Shown here: one piece after another, positions 1 to 7,697 of the stretch
Numbering within the stretch: position 1 is the first letter of the stretch
Layout: each line of letters begins with the position of its first letter
NCBI GenBank assembly: GCA_021810725.1
Contig: JAJZIE010000018.1
Location: 1-17,455 of the forward strand
Length of the DNA: 17,455 nucleotides
Source: Bacillota bacterium
Lineage (GTDB): Bacteria > Bacillota > Sulfobacillia > JAJZYS01 > JAJYTV01
Reading direction: 5' to 3'
Notes under the pieces: model-generated
Seen by the model: only the letters and a program-made list of their open reading frames with translations
Databases searched by the model: none
What the model was told of the DNA's origin: nothing
Program-made: the position numbers and the translations under genes

Positions 1-1247
1 GGGCTCGGCGAGAGAAGCTGATCGATGCCTGCCTCGCCGGTCTTGGTCAGGCATCCCTCCGGGCAGGTGTTGGCGCATGCCCCGCAGCCCAGGCAGGCCT
101 CCGCTCTCCACTCGAGACGGCGCGCGTCCGTGCGCTTCACAGCCAGGGCCTGGGTCGGACAGATGCGCACGCAGCTTTCGCAAAGGGTGCACTCGTGTCC
201 CGACGACGACTCGAACTCAATCCCATAGCCCAATGTCGGGCTCCCCGGTGAGGCCTCCGCGATAAGACCGCCAGTCCCCTGTGCGGCACGGATCGCAACG
301 ACGGTGTTGCCCCACCTCACGTTCGACTCCAAGCGCAGGTCGCTTGCCGTTACGCCCCTATCCACTTCGCGCTCGCCGGTCAGTATCTCGACTCTTTGCC
401 ACCGCTCGATCGCGGCCTGGCCCGCCGATGTCAGCGGACAGGCGCCATCTGCGCATACCACGTCAACTTTCAGCCCGTGCGCGGCCATCAGCCACAGCGG
501 GTACCATCCCAGCTCTCCCACGCATGGCACTGTCAGCACCACGCCGTCAAAGTCGAACCTGCCGACGTCCTTAAGACAGGACACCCGCAAGGCCGGAGGC
601 TCGTCCTCTCGTGCAAGCTCCTGCAAGAGCTCCTCCCACTGCTGATCGCCGATCGTCCCACTCTGCAGAGCGCCCGTTGGACATGCCGCCACGCAGGCCC
701 CGCACGCGGTGCATGCGGCGTCCTCTATGGCCGGGTTCCCATCCGGAAACAACAGCGCGCCGCTGAGACACGAGTCGGCGCACTCCGTGCAGCCGATGCT
801 GTGCAGACAGCGCTTCGGCATCACCCTGGGTACTGGCTCCAGCGCCTGCGGCAGCAGCCTGGGTAGCCGGAACAGCGCCGCGCGCGTCACTTCCGCTGGC
901 GGCCCCGCCAGCTTGCGCCCCGGAGCGGCACCGTCCCGTGGCGCGAGCACGCGCGCAAGCTGAGCCCGCAATGCGCCGCGGACGTTGCGGGGCACGTGTT
1001 CTTGATCGCCATGGTGACCCGTCGGCCAGTACACGACGCCGATCTCCGCGGGATCCGCCCGTGGCGGATCATCACCTCGCGCAACAATGGCCAGCGTCGG
1101 CTCGGAGTAGACTTCATGCTCCGCACTGGCGCTCTCAAATTTCCAGGCGATGTCGGACCACTGGCTTGCAAGCCAGGCGCGGATGGCCTCAACGGCCTGC
1201 GATGGCGTGTTTTCACTGGGGACTACCCTGACTTCGCGTACAGCCAT
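1..1247 (-). CDS. Polyferredoxin with four 4Fe-4S sites and a central FlpD/MvhD-like segment (partial, 3' end outside window)
   Basis: Reading the minus strand from ATG at 1247 gives one open frame of 415 codons that leaves the window without a stop. The start follows GGGGAG by 6 nt. Residues 1-140 hold no cysteine motif. A first ferredoxin pair follows: C147/C153/C156/C160 (atypical spacing) and CTACGACVAACP (C179-C189). Residues about 217-275 show VSC (224), VPCVGEL (242) and VCADGACP (265/270), which resembles the FlpD/MvhD hydrogenase-delta domain. A second pair has classic CxxCxxCxxxCP spacing (C353-C363, C385-C395). The protein has no signal peptide or membrane segment, so it is probably cytoplasmic. 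It is the last visible gene of the molybdoenzyme operon and follows the TorD-like chaperone. An electron-transfer role is well supported. The partner, and whether the FlpD-like part is functional, are inference. Confidence 0.85.
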   Translation of the reverse strand, partial: MAVREVRVVPSENTPSQAVEAIRAWLASQWSDIAWKFESASAEHEVYSEPTLAIVARGDDPPRADPAEIGVVYWPTGHHGDQEHVPRNVRGALRAQLARVLAPRDGAAPGRKLAGPPAEVTRAALFRLPRLLPQALEPVPRVMPKRCLHSIGCTECADSCLSGALLFPDGNPAIEDAACTACGACVAACPTGALQSGTIGDQQWEELLQELAREDEPPALRVSCLKDVGRFDFDGVVLTVPCVGELGWYPLWLMAAHGLKVDVVCADGACPLTSAGQAAIERWQRVEILTGEREVDRGVTASDLRLESNVRWGNTVVAIRAAQGTGGLIAEASPGSPTLGYGIEFESSSGHECTLCESCVRICPTQALAVKRTDARRLEWRAEACLGCGACANTCPEGCLTKTGEAGIDQLLSPS

Positions 1248-1276
1248 CTACTACTCCCCGCTCTCCTGCCGCCTCT

Positions 1277-1314
1277 GGAGCATGCCGGGGGGCCGACGCC
1301 CCCCGGCATGCTCC
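1277..1314. repeat. 17-bp perfect inverted repeat (strong hairpin) between chaperone and polyferredoxin genes
   Basis: The left arm is 1277-1293 and the right arm 1298-1314, with a 4-nt loop (CGAC). All 17 pairs match, and each arm contains six consecutive G or C. It lies between the stop of the TorD-like gene (1340) and the start of the polyferredoxin gene (1247). No T-tract follows on either strand, so it is not a standard intrinsic terminator. An RNA processing or stability element, or partial attenuation of the distal gene, is more likely. Confidence 0.7.
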
Positions 1315-1339
1315 GTCTCTGGCTATACGGATGCAGTCT

Positions 1340-1906
1340 TCAGCTCGCGGTCAGTGCCGCGATTTCGCCTCTCAGGAGGCGCGCCAGCTCGCGGAAGTAG
1401 GCGGTCTCGCTGTGTGCCTCCATGTTCTCCGCGACCGCCGGAACCCAGTTCGCGACGTATTTCGTGACGAACTCATCGCGCTCGCGGCGTGCCCGTTCCC
1501 GCTCCTCGGGCGACTCAGCCGTCTCGCAGCGGTCGGAGAGAAATCCGAGGAAGCCGAGTTCGTAGGCTAGGTGGTCCGCCGGCGTGCTCTCGGATTTCTC
1601 AAGTCCCCACCGGCTGTACGCATCGAGAACGCCAAGGGTCGAAGGACCCATCAACTGCTCCTCGTCCAGGTAGTAGCTCCCGAAGAGGACCACCGGAAAG
1701 CGGCCAGGCCCTTCGAAGAGTCGCATCCACTCGTCCGCAAGGGACTCTGTCGTGGCGCTGCGCGCCGCCGACGCCAGAGCGTGCCACTGCGGATCGAACT
1801 CTGCGACTTCGTCCAGTTTGGTCAGAAAGGCTGCCGTGGGCGGTTCCGCGAACGCGTCACGCAGTGTCTCGAGGCGCCGAAGGAGGCCCTCCACTTCCGT
1901 CTCCAT
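1340..1906 (-). CDS. TorD/DmsD/NarJ-family molybdoenzyme assembly chaperone
   Basis: This is a 188-aa, mostly helical soluble protein. The family signature is PADHLAYELGFLGFL near residues 110-123, matching the P-D-H-x3-E-L segment of TorD/DmsD/NarJ proteins, followed by a charged stretch and a W-x-P segment (VANWVPAV). Length is in the family range of about 180-220 aa. Members bind the Tat signal and apoenzyme of DMSO-reductase-family subunits and hold them back from export until the cofactor is inserted. The ATG at 1906 is preferred because AAGGAGG lies 6 nt upstream; a GTG at 1936 would add 10 residues but would put that ribosome binding site inside the coding region. It starts 43 bp after the catalytic subunit's stop, which fits a dedicated chaperone for that subunit. 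Confidence 0.85.
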   Translation of the reverse strand: METEVEGLLRRLETLRDAFAEPPTAAFLTKLDEVAEFDPQWHALASAARSATTESLADEWMRLFEGPGRFPVVLFGSYYLDEEQLMGPSTLGVLDAYSRWGLEKSESTPADHLAYELGFLGFLSDRCETAESPEERERARRERDEFVTKYVANWVPAVAENMEAHSETAYFRELARLLRGEIAALTAS

Positions 1907-1949
1907 CCTCACCCTCCTTCCCTCTGCCCGCACCACGTCCAGCCAAGGC

Positions 1950-4754
1950 TCATGCCTTGATCACCTTCACCACCATGTCGTTGTACGAAGACATGCCGGT
2001 GATCGGCGACGACAGATCCGGGTCGAGGAGCTTGTTGGAGCTCGGCGTGATGTTGCGGTACTCGTACGTCTGGCCCATGCCTGGCGTCATACGGTTGCCG
2101 GCACCTGGCGGAACGCGCAGGACGCCGGGTCGAATGAGCTCGCTCAGCCAGACCTTGCCGCGCGTCTCCAGTCCGAGCGGGTTCCGAAGCCGCACCACGT
2201 CTCCCGTCTGCAGCCCGAGATGCCGGCCATCCGCGGCGTTCATCTGGATCACCGCGATCGACCATGCTCCGGCACGGAGCCGATGCACTCCCGCGACCTG
2301 ACGTCCGCCCGTCGCGTCGACAACCGTCGGGTGATAGGTCTTGTCGTCGTTGAGCGGCATCCACAGGTGTTCCTCGGAGATCCGACCGAGCCAGTCGACG
2401 TACTGGGTGGCGGACATCGACTGGTGGATGCGTCCGCTGATCAGCTGGAATGGGTACTCGTCGCGGTACTTTGCGTAGTTCGAGTTGGTGTAAGGGTTCC
2501 AGACGGTCTCGTACCAGAAGAAGGTCGTCGGGAACTGCGACATGCCCGTCTTCTCGAGCATGTACGGCGTCTTGCCGCCCGACTGTGCCATGAACGCGTT
2601 GATCTTCTCCATTTCGCCGAACTGGAACTCCATCTTGCCGCTCTTCGTAGCGATGATCCCGCCGGACTTGGCAAGCTGCCTGTACCAGGCCATCGGCCAG
2701 ACAGCGACCCCATTGTGGGCCCGCAGCCAGTCGACCGTCACCGGGTCACCCTGCACCTGCTGCTTCGTGTGGTCGATCTGCACCCGGCCGGCCTCCAGCG
2801 AATCCGGTGTCCCGAGCAGTTTGTAGCCCTCGGGCAGGTGAGGATAGGGCAGAGGCTTTCCCACGTTGGTCGTGCCGGGCGCCTTCAGCAGCGCCTCGTT
2901 CCAGAAGTCGTCCTGAACGTGGTACTTCCCCCAGAAGTCCTTGGCCTGGATGTCCGGGTCTCCCGCATCGTGCAGTGCCTTGGCGAGAAGGTTCATTATC
3001 TCGACCTGGTTCTTGGCTTCGAAGAGCGGCTCCACCACGGGTTGGCGCAGGTACATTACGGGCTCCGACGGGTAGATGTCGGACAGGCCCATCCGCTCGA
3101 AGTAGCTCGCCTCCGGAAGGATGACGTCTGCGTACATCCCTGTTTCGAGGTAGGCGGTGTCGATGCAGACCATCAGTTCCGTCTTGTAGGCACCCGATGC
3201 GTCCTTGGCCGTGACGACTTCAGACCAGCGGTCCTTGGTCGACGCGCTCAGGATCGGGTTGCCGCCGCGTACGACGAAGGCCTTGATCGGGTAGGAGTAG
3301 CCGGCGAACGGACCGTACTGGATCTGCACGCCCTCGGCGAACTGCTTGGGATACGCCCCGAGGGCTCCCCAGAACGCCGCCGGCCAGGCGCCATTGTTGT
3401 CCATCTCAAGGTCCCACGAGGTTCCTGTGACCGTCTTCCCGTTGACGACACGCTGCGCCGGGTTGGCCTTGATGTAGTCGCTCGCGTTGTTGCCGCCCTT
3501 GTTCGAGCGTACCAGGGCCGTGTCGATCACGCCGCCCGGAGCGTCGAAGTTGCCGGTGATCACGTTCAGCGCGGTGCCGATCGTGCTCACCACCTCGCCG
3601 TTGAAGTGGTGACCAGTGCCGTTCATGCCCCAGACGAGGGCGGCCGGCTTGGTGCTGCCGAACTCATGCGCCAGTTCGCGGATGTCGCTCGCCGCAAGGC
3701 CGGTGCGCTGCGCCGTCCACTCCAGCGAGAAGTACGGCAGGCCGTTCACGGGGTCGGTCTTGTTCCACCAGCTTCGGAACGCCGCCTCGAACGCGGGCCA
3801 GCCGATGCTGTACTCCAAGAACGTAGGGTCGATGTAGTTACGCTCGGGATCGCCCGGGCTGTTGTTGCTGATGATATAGCGCAGCATGGCGGCGAAGAGG
3901 TCCGCGTCCGTTCCCGGACGGATCGGAAGCCACCAATCGGCCTGCGCTGCGGTGTTCGAAAACGCGGGATCGACGACGACGATCTTGGCGCCGTTTGCCT
4001 TGGCGGCAAGCGTACCTCTGGACTCATAGTTGATGCGCGTCGCAACGAACGGGTTCCAGCCGACATAGATCACCATCTTGTTGGCGTAAGAGTAGTCGTT
4101 CTTGAGCGACCCGTCGGGCTGGCGTACGAGGACCGGCCGCATCAGGTCCGGCTCGATGCGCATTCCACCCTCGATGACCTGCGGCCCGAAGCGCCGGGGC
4201 GTGTCGCAGATCGCGCCGTGCTGCGCGCAGTTCGGTGTCCCATAGGTGTAAAAGAGCCGCCAGTAGGGGTCTTGGTCCGTCATGTCGCCGCCGTCCATGA
4301 TCACCGACTCAGGTCCGTACTGCTTCTTGATGTGCTCGAGACGCGTTGCGATGTACGCGGCGGCCTCGCTCCAGCTGGCGCGCCGGAACTTGCCCTCGCC
4401 GCGCGCGCCGACCCGGATCATCGGGTACTTCAGACGGTATGGGCTGTAGATGACCTGCTTGCCGCTGCCGCCCTTGGCGCAGATCGTGCCCGCGTTGTAG
4501 GGAACGTGCACGTTGCCGTAGATCGTCGAGATCACGCCGTTCAGCGTCGTGACCTTAAGCCCGCATTCCGACGCGCAGAAGGCGTCAGACGTATAAAACG
4601 TCTTCTCTTCGCGCAGGACCTTATCCACCGGTGTAGCGTCAGAAATTGCAGAAGAGCGCGACTGGGCGAGTGCGTAACGCCCGATGCCCCAGAAGCTGTA
4701 GGTGGCGGCGGCCGTCGCGCTGGCGCCGATGAACTGGCGGCGTGTGAGCTTCAA
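1950..4754 (-). CDS. Tat-exported molybdopterin oxidoreductase catalytic subunit (DMSO reductase family, PsrA/TtrA-like group)
   Basis: A 934-aa protein starting at TTG 4754. It opens MKLTRRQFIGAS (twin arginine at 5-6), followed by a hydrophobic stretch and a likely cleavage site after YALA (residue 30), so it is exported folded. The N-terminal FeS motif is unusual: C60-x3-C64-x27-C92, with Ser56/Asp57 where a first Cys (or the His of NarG-type enzymes) is expected. The segment GTPNCAQHGAICDTP ends with C183, the probable Mo ligand of the Cys-ligated Psr/Phs/Ttr type; D184 is adjacent. WGMNG and RGGNP segments and a C-terminal dinucleotide-binding domain (from about 760, including ISGRIHQSMSA) complete the fold. 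Its start overlaps the stop of the NrfD gene (TTGA), implying translational coupling; GGGAGG lies 8 nt upstream. Substrate is unassigned: tetrathionate, thiosulfate, polysulfide, an arsenic species or another oxyanion are all possible. Confidence 0.92.
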   Translation of the reverse strand: MKLTRRQFIGASATAAATYSFWGIGRYALAQSRSSAISDATPVDKVLREEKTFYTSDAFCASECGLKVTTLNGVISTIYGNVHVPYNAGTICAKGGSGKQVIYSPYRLKYPMIRVGARGEGKFRRASWSEAAAYIATRLEHIKKQYGPESVIMDGGDMTDQDPYWRLFYTYGTPNCAQHGAICDTPRRFGPQVIEGGMRIEPDLMRPVLVRQPDGSLKNDYSYANKMVIYVGWNPFVATRINYESRGTLAAKANGAKIVVVDPAFSNTAAQADWWLPIRPGTDADLFAAMLRYIISNNSPGDPERNYIDPTFLEYSIGWPAFEAAFRSWWNKTDPVNGLPYFSLEWTAQRTGLAASDIRELAHEFGSTKPAALVWGMNGTGHHFNGEVVSTIGTALNVITGNFDAPGGVIDTALVRSNKGGNNASDYIKANPAQRVVNGKTVTGTSWDLEMDNNGAWPAAFWGALGAYPKQFAEGVQIQYGPFAGYSYPIKAFVVRGGNPILSASTKDRWSEVVTAKDASGAYKTELMVCIDTAYLETGMYADVILPEASYFERMGLSDIYPSEPVMYLRQPVVEPLFEAKNQVEIMNLLAKALHDAGDPDIQAKDFWGKYHVQDDFWNEALLKAPGTTNVGKPLPYPHLPEGYKLLGTPDSLEAGRVQIDHTKQQVQGDPVTVDWLRAHNGVAVWPMAWYRQLAKSGGIIATKSGKMEFQFGEMEKINAFMAQSGGKTPYMLEKTGMSQFPTTFFWYETVWNPYTNSNYAKYRDEYPFQLISGRIHQSMSATQYVDWLGRISEEHLWMPLNDDKTYHPTVVDATGGRQVAGVHRLRAGAWSIAVIQMNAADGRHLGLQTGDVVRLRNPLGLETRGKVWLSELIRPGVLRVPPGAGNRMTPGMGQTYEYRNITPSSNKLLDPDLSSPITGMSSYNDMVVKVIKA

Positions 4755-6022
4755 GACAACTCCCTCCCCATAATGCTGGGCAGCACCCGCGCGGCAATCA
4801 CCAACAGGGCGATGCCAAGCGCACAGACGAAGAGCACAAGTTCCCACTCGGACCATGTGGGGACGTAGTGATAAAGGAGCCTGCCGTCGTGATAGCTGTA
4901 CTGCAGGTTCGGCAGTTCAGGGGACTGAAGGCCGGGTACAACCAAGTTGACGCGGGTCGCGAGGTAGCTCACGACGATCAGGACGCCCGCCCAGCTGATC
5001 GCCTTCGGCGAATTGCGCCCAATCGTGAGAAGCAGTAGCGGCACTATAACCCCAGCGGTCAACGAAACACCCCAGAAGGACCACCAGAACGGTCCGAACA
5101 GCATGTACTTGAGTTCCGCGACCTCAGGCCCAATCCCATACCAGAGGGGAATCGAGAGATCCGCCCACTCGAGAAGCACGTCGAACAGCAGCAGCACCAG
5201 CACGATCTTCGCCAGCGTCAGGACGATCTCACGCCACGCGCCGTCCTGATTCGGCCAGAAGAACGCGAAAATGCTCGTGAAGAGCGCGCCACCTGTCAGG
5301 AAGGCTCCCGTCAGGAAGATGATCGGATACAGCCCCGTGTGCCAGACATCGCGCGCGTCGACGGTGCCAAACAGCGCGCCGACGCCGCCGTGGAAGGCGA
5401 AGGCGAGTGGAATGCCGATGGTCGCCAGCACGCCAACGATGCGGCGGTCGCGACGCAGATCTCTCTCCGTCAGGGACTCGCGTCGTCCGAAGGACAGGAA
5501 GCGCGCCACGGCACCCTGGCCGCCAGCCAGCGCCCTACCGTTCACGAAGTCCGCATGAAGCACGAAGTAGGTTTCAAAGACGAGAAGCAGGAAGTATGCC
5601 CCGTAAAGCCAGCCCATCCAGGCCATCATCGAGTGGAACTGTGGACGGTAGTAGATCTCGAAGAGCCGGGACATGTGCCCCACGTCGAAGGCGATCATCA
5701 TCATTGCCATGATCAGCGTGATCAGGGCAACCACCAACGCGAGCTTGCCCACCCGCTCCAGCCGTTTCAAGCCGAACACGTAGACGAGGGTGGACAGCAG
5801 GAACGACCCGGCGGACAGGCCAATGAACCAGATGTAGCTCGCGACCCACAGTCCCCATGGCATCCACGACTGCAGATCGGAAAACAGGGCGTCGGACTGC
5901 ATGCGCTCGACAAAGCCCTGCAGCCCGAAAGCAAGCATGGCCACCCAAAGGACGAAGCCTAGGATCACGACGGGGTTGCGCTGCCATGGACGGTGAAGCA
6001 CCACCGGCCCTTGTCTCACCAT
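4751..6022 (-). CDS. NrfD/PsrC-family integral membrane quinol-interacting subunit
   Basis: A 423-aa polytopic protein with roughly nine to ten hydrophobic segments, for example at about 18-38, 53-80, 90-112, 125-152, 200-260 (more than one), 270-295, 308-335, 345-370 and 390-415. The N-terminal helices include WMPWGLWVASYIWFIGLSAG, typical of the NrfD/PsrC/DmsC-like anchors that pass electrons between the quinone pool and the FeS subunit. It is longer than the roughly 320-residue NrfD, closer to the ten-helix HybB/ActC-like members. The ATG start at 6022 is preceded by GGGAGGT at good spacing. It lies 35 bp after the FeS gene and overlaps the catalytic gene by 4 nt, so the three subunits are one translation unit. 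Confidence 0.9.
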   Translation of the reverse strand: MVRQGPVVLHRPWQRNPVVILGFVLWVAMLAFGLQGFVERMQSDALFSDLQSWMPWGLWVASYIWFIGLSAGSFLLSTLVYVFGLKRLERVGKLALVVALITLIMAMMMIAFDVGHMSRLFEIYYRPQFHSMMAWMGWLYGAYFLLLVFETYFVLHADFVNGRALAGGQGAVARFLSFGRRESLTERDLRRDRRIVGVLATIGIPLAFAFHGGVGALFGTVDARDVWHTGLYPIIFLTGAFLTGGALFTSIFAFFWPNQDGAWREIVLTLAKIVLVLLLFDVLLEWADLSIPLWYGIGPEVAELKYMLFGPFWWSFWGVSLTAGVIVPLLLLTIGRNSPKAISWAGVLIVVSYLATRVNLVVPGLQSPELPNLQYSYHDGRLLYHYVPTWSEWELVLFVCALGIALLVIAARVLPSIMGRELS

Positions 6023-6057
6023 TCCGGACCTCCCTTTCTGGTCAGGTTTTGGTCCTC

Positions 6058-6822
6058 TTACAGGAGGTAGAAGACGCTTGGGTTGGTCCCGAGATCGCTC
6101 TTGAGCTGCATCATCTGGCGGTCTTGCCGCACCCGATTGACAAGCGCCTCAGGGTCATTGAGATCTCCGAAATACGTGGCGCGTCCGAAACAGGTCTCTG
6201 TGCACGCGGGCAACTCGCCGTGATCCAGGCGCTCGAGGCAGAACTGGCACTTGCGCGTGTTGCCGATCGGCGATGTACCGGGTTCGCGCATCCACACCTT
6301 GCCGTACTCCAGCGAAGGAACTTCTTCATATGCCGTAGGCGCACCGCACACAGCGTCCCCGTAGAACTCGCCCCAGTCAAACGTGCGCGCGCTGTAGGGG
6401 CAGGCAGTGATGCAATACCGGCAGCCGATGCATACGTCGTAGTCGATGGCCACGATGCCGTCCGGCCGCTTGTAGGTCGCGGCCACCGGGCAGACGGGGA
6501 CGCAGGGCGGATCCTCGCACTGCATGCAGGGTCTGGGCAGGAACTGCTTCGAGACGTTCGGGAAGGTACCCGAGACGTTCTCCAGCACCGGACGATAGAC
6601 GACTCCCGGGGGCAACTTGTTCTCGTTAATACATGCAATCGTGCAACCCTGGCAGCCCGTGCAACGCTGTAGGTCGATCACCATCCCCCAGTGGCGCTGT
6701 TCGATCGGTTTCGCCAACGCCCGCCGCAAATCCCGACGCATGACAATTGTGATGTCCTCTTGAGATGGATCCACCGGTGGCGGCAGGGTCGGAATGGGAC
6801 TGAGTTTGATGCCAGCACTCAC
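6058..6822 (-). CDS. Four-cluster ferredoxin electron-transfer subunit (DmsB/NrfC/TtrB type)
   Basis: A 254-aa protein with the sixteen-cysteine pattern of the beta subunits of complex iron-sulfur molybdoenzymes: RCTGCQGCTIAC (C54-C64), PCMQCEDPPCVPVCP, VCIGCRYCITACP, and KCQFC with LPACTETC near the C terminus. It relays electrons between the membrane NrfD subunit and the molybdenum subunit. No Tat or Sec signal is visible, so it is either co-exported with the RR-bearing catalytic subunit or cytoplasm-facing. The GTG at 6822 is chosen as start because AAGGAG lies 9 nt upstream; a GTG two codons earlier is too close, and the ATG at 6894 would place that site inside the gene. It is the first gene of the minus-strand operon. 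Confidence 0.9.
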   Translation of the reverse strand: MSAGIKLSPIPTLPPPVDPSQEDITIVMRRDLRRALAKPIEQRHWGMVIDLQRCTGCQGCTIACINENKLPPGVVYRPVLENVSGTFPNVSKQFLPRPCMQCEDPPCVPVCPVAATYKRPDGIVAIDYDVCIGCRYCITACPYSARTFDWGEFYGDAVCGAPTAYEEVPSLEYGKVWMREPGTSPIGNTRKCQFCLERLDHGELPACTETCFGRATYFGDLNDPEALVNRVRQDRQMMQLKSDLGTNPSVFYLL

Positions 6823-7165
6823 GAACACTCGCTCCTTCCTCGATAACAGCCAGCGGATTAGGAGCAATCCATCACACCAACCTCGTCTTAACATGCCATC
6901 CCACCTGAGGTGTACCGCTGGCCGGGCCTTACCGCCGGGCTGTTTGGCTCTGCCATCTGCGCGTCAGGGTGGGCCACGCGCCGTACGTCAGGGGCATTTG
7001 CGCATGCCCTTAGAGAACTTGGCCCAGCCGTCTGCCCCTCCCAGTGGTCCATCGAGGCCGACTCTTTTGGCAGAATACAGGTCCGCCCTGCCCTAGTCCG
7101 ATCAGTGGCCAAATAGTTAGCATGAGCGCGACGCGAGAAACCGGTCGCCAGAGGAGGCGTGCACC
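6823..7165. promoter_or_regulatory. Divergent intergenic region between the molybdoenzyme operon and tatA
   Basis: This 343-bp gap separates two divergent start codons and must hold promoters for both directions. I see no convincing sigma-70 pair. Possible operator-like elements are CACCT-G-AGGTG (6902-6912), a short palindrome, and GGGCAT-TTGCGC-ATGCCC near 6991-7010. No FNR-type TTGAT-N4-ATCAA site and no Moco riboswitch fold was recognised. Short ORFs across it look like random reading of GC-rich DNA. Confidence 0.5.
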
Positions 7166-7417
7166 TTGGATCTGCTGACACCAGTACACCTCGTGATCAT
7201 CCTTGCCATCGCGCTCCTGCTCTTCGGTCCCAAGCGGCTACCTGAAATCGGTCAGGGCCTGGGCAAGACGATCCGCGAGTTCCGCAAGTCTATGCAGGAA
7301 ATCACGGACGTCAAAGAACCGTTCACCTCAACCGCGACTCCGACATCGGCAGCGCCTGCGGATCCGAGCACCGCCACGCAGCCAGCGAAGCCCGAGGGGC
7401 CTCAAGCGAACAGCTAG
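7166..7417 (+). CDS. tatA: Sec-independent protein translocase TatA
   Basis: An 83-aa protein with one N-terminal membrane helix (about residues 6-19), then the family hallmark FGPKRLPEIGQGLGKTIREF (residues 20-39): an FG hinge, LPE, and an amphipathic helix. The tail is Thr/Ala/Pro-rich and presumably disordered. TatA oligomers form the passage for folded Tat substrates recruited by TatC. The TTG start at 7166 follows GAGGAGG with 8-nt spacing. It is the first gene of the plus-strand arm, divergent from an operon encoding an RR-signal enzyme, which is the likely cargo. No separate TatB is seen, so a minimal bifunctional TatA-TatC system is likely. Confidence 0.93.
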   Translation: MDLLTPVHLVIILAIALLLFGPKRLPEIGQGLGKTIREFRKSMQEITDVKEPFTSTATPTSAAPADPSTATQPAKPEGPQANS

Positions 7418-7697
7418 ATTGCCGTAACTTGGTGCACTGACCAACGCGAACCGCATTGTCTGGGTTCCGTGGCGCCCTTGTTGCCTTGCATCTCTCTAAA
7501 TGCGCGGATCGTCTGGGCACCGTCGTGGCACGGCGTTCGTGTGCACCGCGGTGCAGTGGATGCGCGTGCTTCGTTGTGGACGTTGGACACTCTCCTGCTC
7601 TATCAGCAACAGGGCTTTCGAGGATGACTGCGCGAAAACGGGCGCCTCGCCTTCCCGCGCTTGCCCCGGTAAGCCACCCAGAGAGGAGCATCGGCAC
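7418..7697 (+). other. Noncoding gap between tatA and tatC
   Basis: This 280-bp gap is unusually long for a tatA-tatC pair. It contains a 14-bp perfect palindrome, TGCACCGCGGTGCA (7542-7555), of unknown role. Frames open through part of the gap upstream of tatC but lack a recognisable domain or a good ribosome binding site, so I assign no gene here. Confidence 0.4.

Noticed and set aside
1277..1314. Calling the 17-bp hairpin an intrinsic terminator
   Set aside because: No T-tract follows on either strand.
1752..4868. 1038-codon open frame on the plus strand opposite the molybdoenzyme gene
   Set aside because: It is a shadow frame caused by the strong third-position GC bias of the real minus-strand gene. 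Its translation has no recognisable domain, whereas the minus strand has a Tat signal, FeS and Mo motifs.
6823..7165. Moco riboswitch or FNR site in the divergent region
   Set aside because: I could not find the conserved Moco RNA elements or a TTGAT-N4-ATCAA site; only short palindromes are visible.
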